From positions 1 to 64,000 of the forward strand of contig NW_005179389.1 of the NCBI RefSeq assembly GCF_000350225.1: a stretch of 64,000 bases of DNA. Reading direction: 5' to 3'. This DNA comes from Chondrus crispus. Its lineage: Eukaryota; Rhodophyta; Florideophyceae; Gigartinales; Gigartinaceae. Positions 62,941 to 64,000 of the stretch are shown here, in pieces (the first letter of the stretch is position 1; each line of letters opens with the position of its first letter). The translations under genes were made by a program, and so were the position numbers. The notes below the pieces were generated by a model, which worked only from the letters and a program-made list of their open reading frames with translations, searched no databases and had not been told where the DNA came from.

Positions 62941-64000
62941 ATATAAATATAAAGCAAAGAACCCCCAATTTCGGTTGCAAAAAAGAAGAGCGATATTCGT
63001 TTCGTTCCCTGCGAAGTGCGCAGTACCGTACCAAGGTTACATTACAACGTCTGTACGTTCAAGGTACAGACGTGTGCTTCCCGCAACTTTCTACCTTCCG
63101 TCACATTGATTATATTGACAAAAGCCAGTGCGACTGGGTAACATTTTTGCTTTGCGTCAATCCCCACACGCGATTTTAGGAGGAGAGATAATGTACAGTA
63201 TTCCTTTCCGAGAGGGTTTCCGCAGTTGCACCGCACAGAAGTGCGGCAGTGCTGTAGGAAACGCCTAAGTCTTTACCGTTGATAATTAAAAAAGAAATGA
63301 CCGCTATCATCGAGCTTTGCTGTGAGCTATTCGCCCATCACCACTCCCCAATGAAAGCAGCCTTGCTACATGAACAGTCATGTGCACGACCTTTCGGCAA
63401 CTCATTTTGCAGCCATCGCTCATGGCTACTTTGGGTGTGTCGTCGCTACTACGTCCATTCAGTCTACTTTTCCGCAATCTTGTTCCTGGTCTATACATAT
63501 ACTCTCAGCAAAAGAATTCTCGTAGAATTCTTTGCAAAATACTGTACAGCACAGCTTCGCATAATTTTTCTCGGCCACGTCCGTAATGAGGCAAAGGTGA
63601 GCTGTAGAACACATAATTTTGTCACGGTTCAATCATTGACGCCGCAAATAAATGTATCATTGTGACAGTTCGTCGGGCCTTCGCGTCAAGAGGAAGCCAG
63701 AAGATGGGAAGTACGTGAACAAGGATAGTATTAAAAGAAGAACAGGGCTAAGGGCTAATGTACGGTGGCAGGACCGCTTCTCCTTGCCGTTCCCCTGTTA
63801 CTTCGCATATTGCGAGCGACTCCCTGTCGAGGCTTATGTACACCTTCCAACGATTGCGTGGAATGCAAATAAAAGGGGTGACGGATCATTTCCAATACCC
63901 ACCCCTACGCCCGTCATCGAGTGAAGCGAAGCCACTGCCTCTCTTCCTAGAGAGGGTGGCCCAAATAGGCCTGGTATGCCACATGTTGTACATCTGTACA
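62941..64000. other. AT-rich intergenic end of window, no gene seen
   Basis: Short ORFs only, including 63279-63665 (plus, 128 codons) without a recognisable motif. A small inverted repeat (ACGTCTGTAC with GTACAGACGT) lies at about 63048-63073. Confidence 0.4.

Noticed and set aside
1..64000. CRISPR arrays, bacterial operons, tRNA and rRNA genes
   Set aside because: No direct-repeat/spacer structure, no ribosome-binding-site pattern, and no tRNA or rRNA sequence found on reading; a covariance-model scan would settle the RNA genes.

Overview
This is a eukaryotic nuclear scaffold segment, not bacterial. It carries Ty3/gypsy-type LTR retrotransposons with chromodomain and integrase, a non-LTR retrotransposon, PIF/Harbinger and PiggyBac-class DNA transposons, solo LTRs, minisatellites, a 100-N assembly gap, and almost no host genes. 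The mix of GC-rich retroelements, AT-richer surroundings and intronless ORFs would fit a TE-rich alga such as a florideophyte red alga. That assignment is inference, and no marker gene here proves it.

Layout. 1-1660: broken reverse transcriptase of a non-LTR element (family E, copy 1). 1661-13803: LTR retrotransposon A (plus strand), with gag, pol joined to gag by a textbook -1 frameshift signal, and a 512-residue antisense ORF between pol and the 3' LTR. 13804-23338: degraded, inverted relative B of the same family, tail-to-tail with A and without recognisable LTRs. 23344-35130: a nested stack. An old retroelement F (minus; gag at 35.1-33.8 kb, protease/integrase at 24.7-23.3 kb) was split by family E copy 2 (minus; about 33.74-24.7 kb). 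E copy 2 was then interrupted by a solo LTR (24849-25494) and by a segment carrying a leucine-rich-repeat gene remnant plus truncated LTR element D (27.15-30.84 kb). 35.9-37.8 kb: decayed copy of a PiggyBac-like transposon. 38151-44796: LTR element C (minus), many stops, holding an antisense fragment that matches the histone H3 tail. 45.9-47.0 kb: dead DDE_4 transposase. 47.2-47.8 kb: 25-bp G-rich minisatellite. 48268-52020: apparently intact PIF/Harbinger transposon with 15-bp TIRs, TTA target duplication and two convergent genes. 56939-57478: the best candidate host gene, a secreted protein with two eight-cysteine modules. 58764-62940: a PiggyBac-like transposon whose transposase is fused to a YqaJ-type PD-(D/E)XK nuclease, flanked by ATAT instead of TTAA.

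How they work together. Most genes serve element mobility: gag/protease/RT/RNase H/integrase for the LTR elements, RT plus restriction-like endonuclease for family E, transposase plus Myb-like DNA-binding partner for Harbinger, and transposase-nuclease for the PiggyBac-like element. Many coding regions are broken by single stop codons that look like C:G to T:A transitions. The points most worth following are the PiggyBac-YqaJ fusion with its end structure, the conserved antisense ORF, and the frameshift signal.
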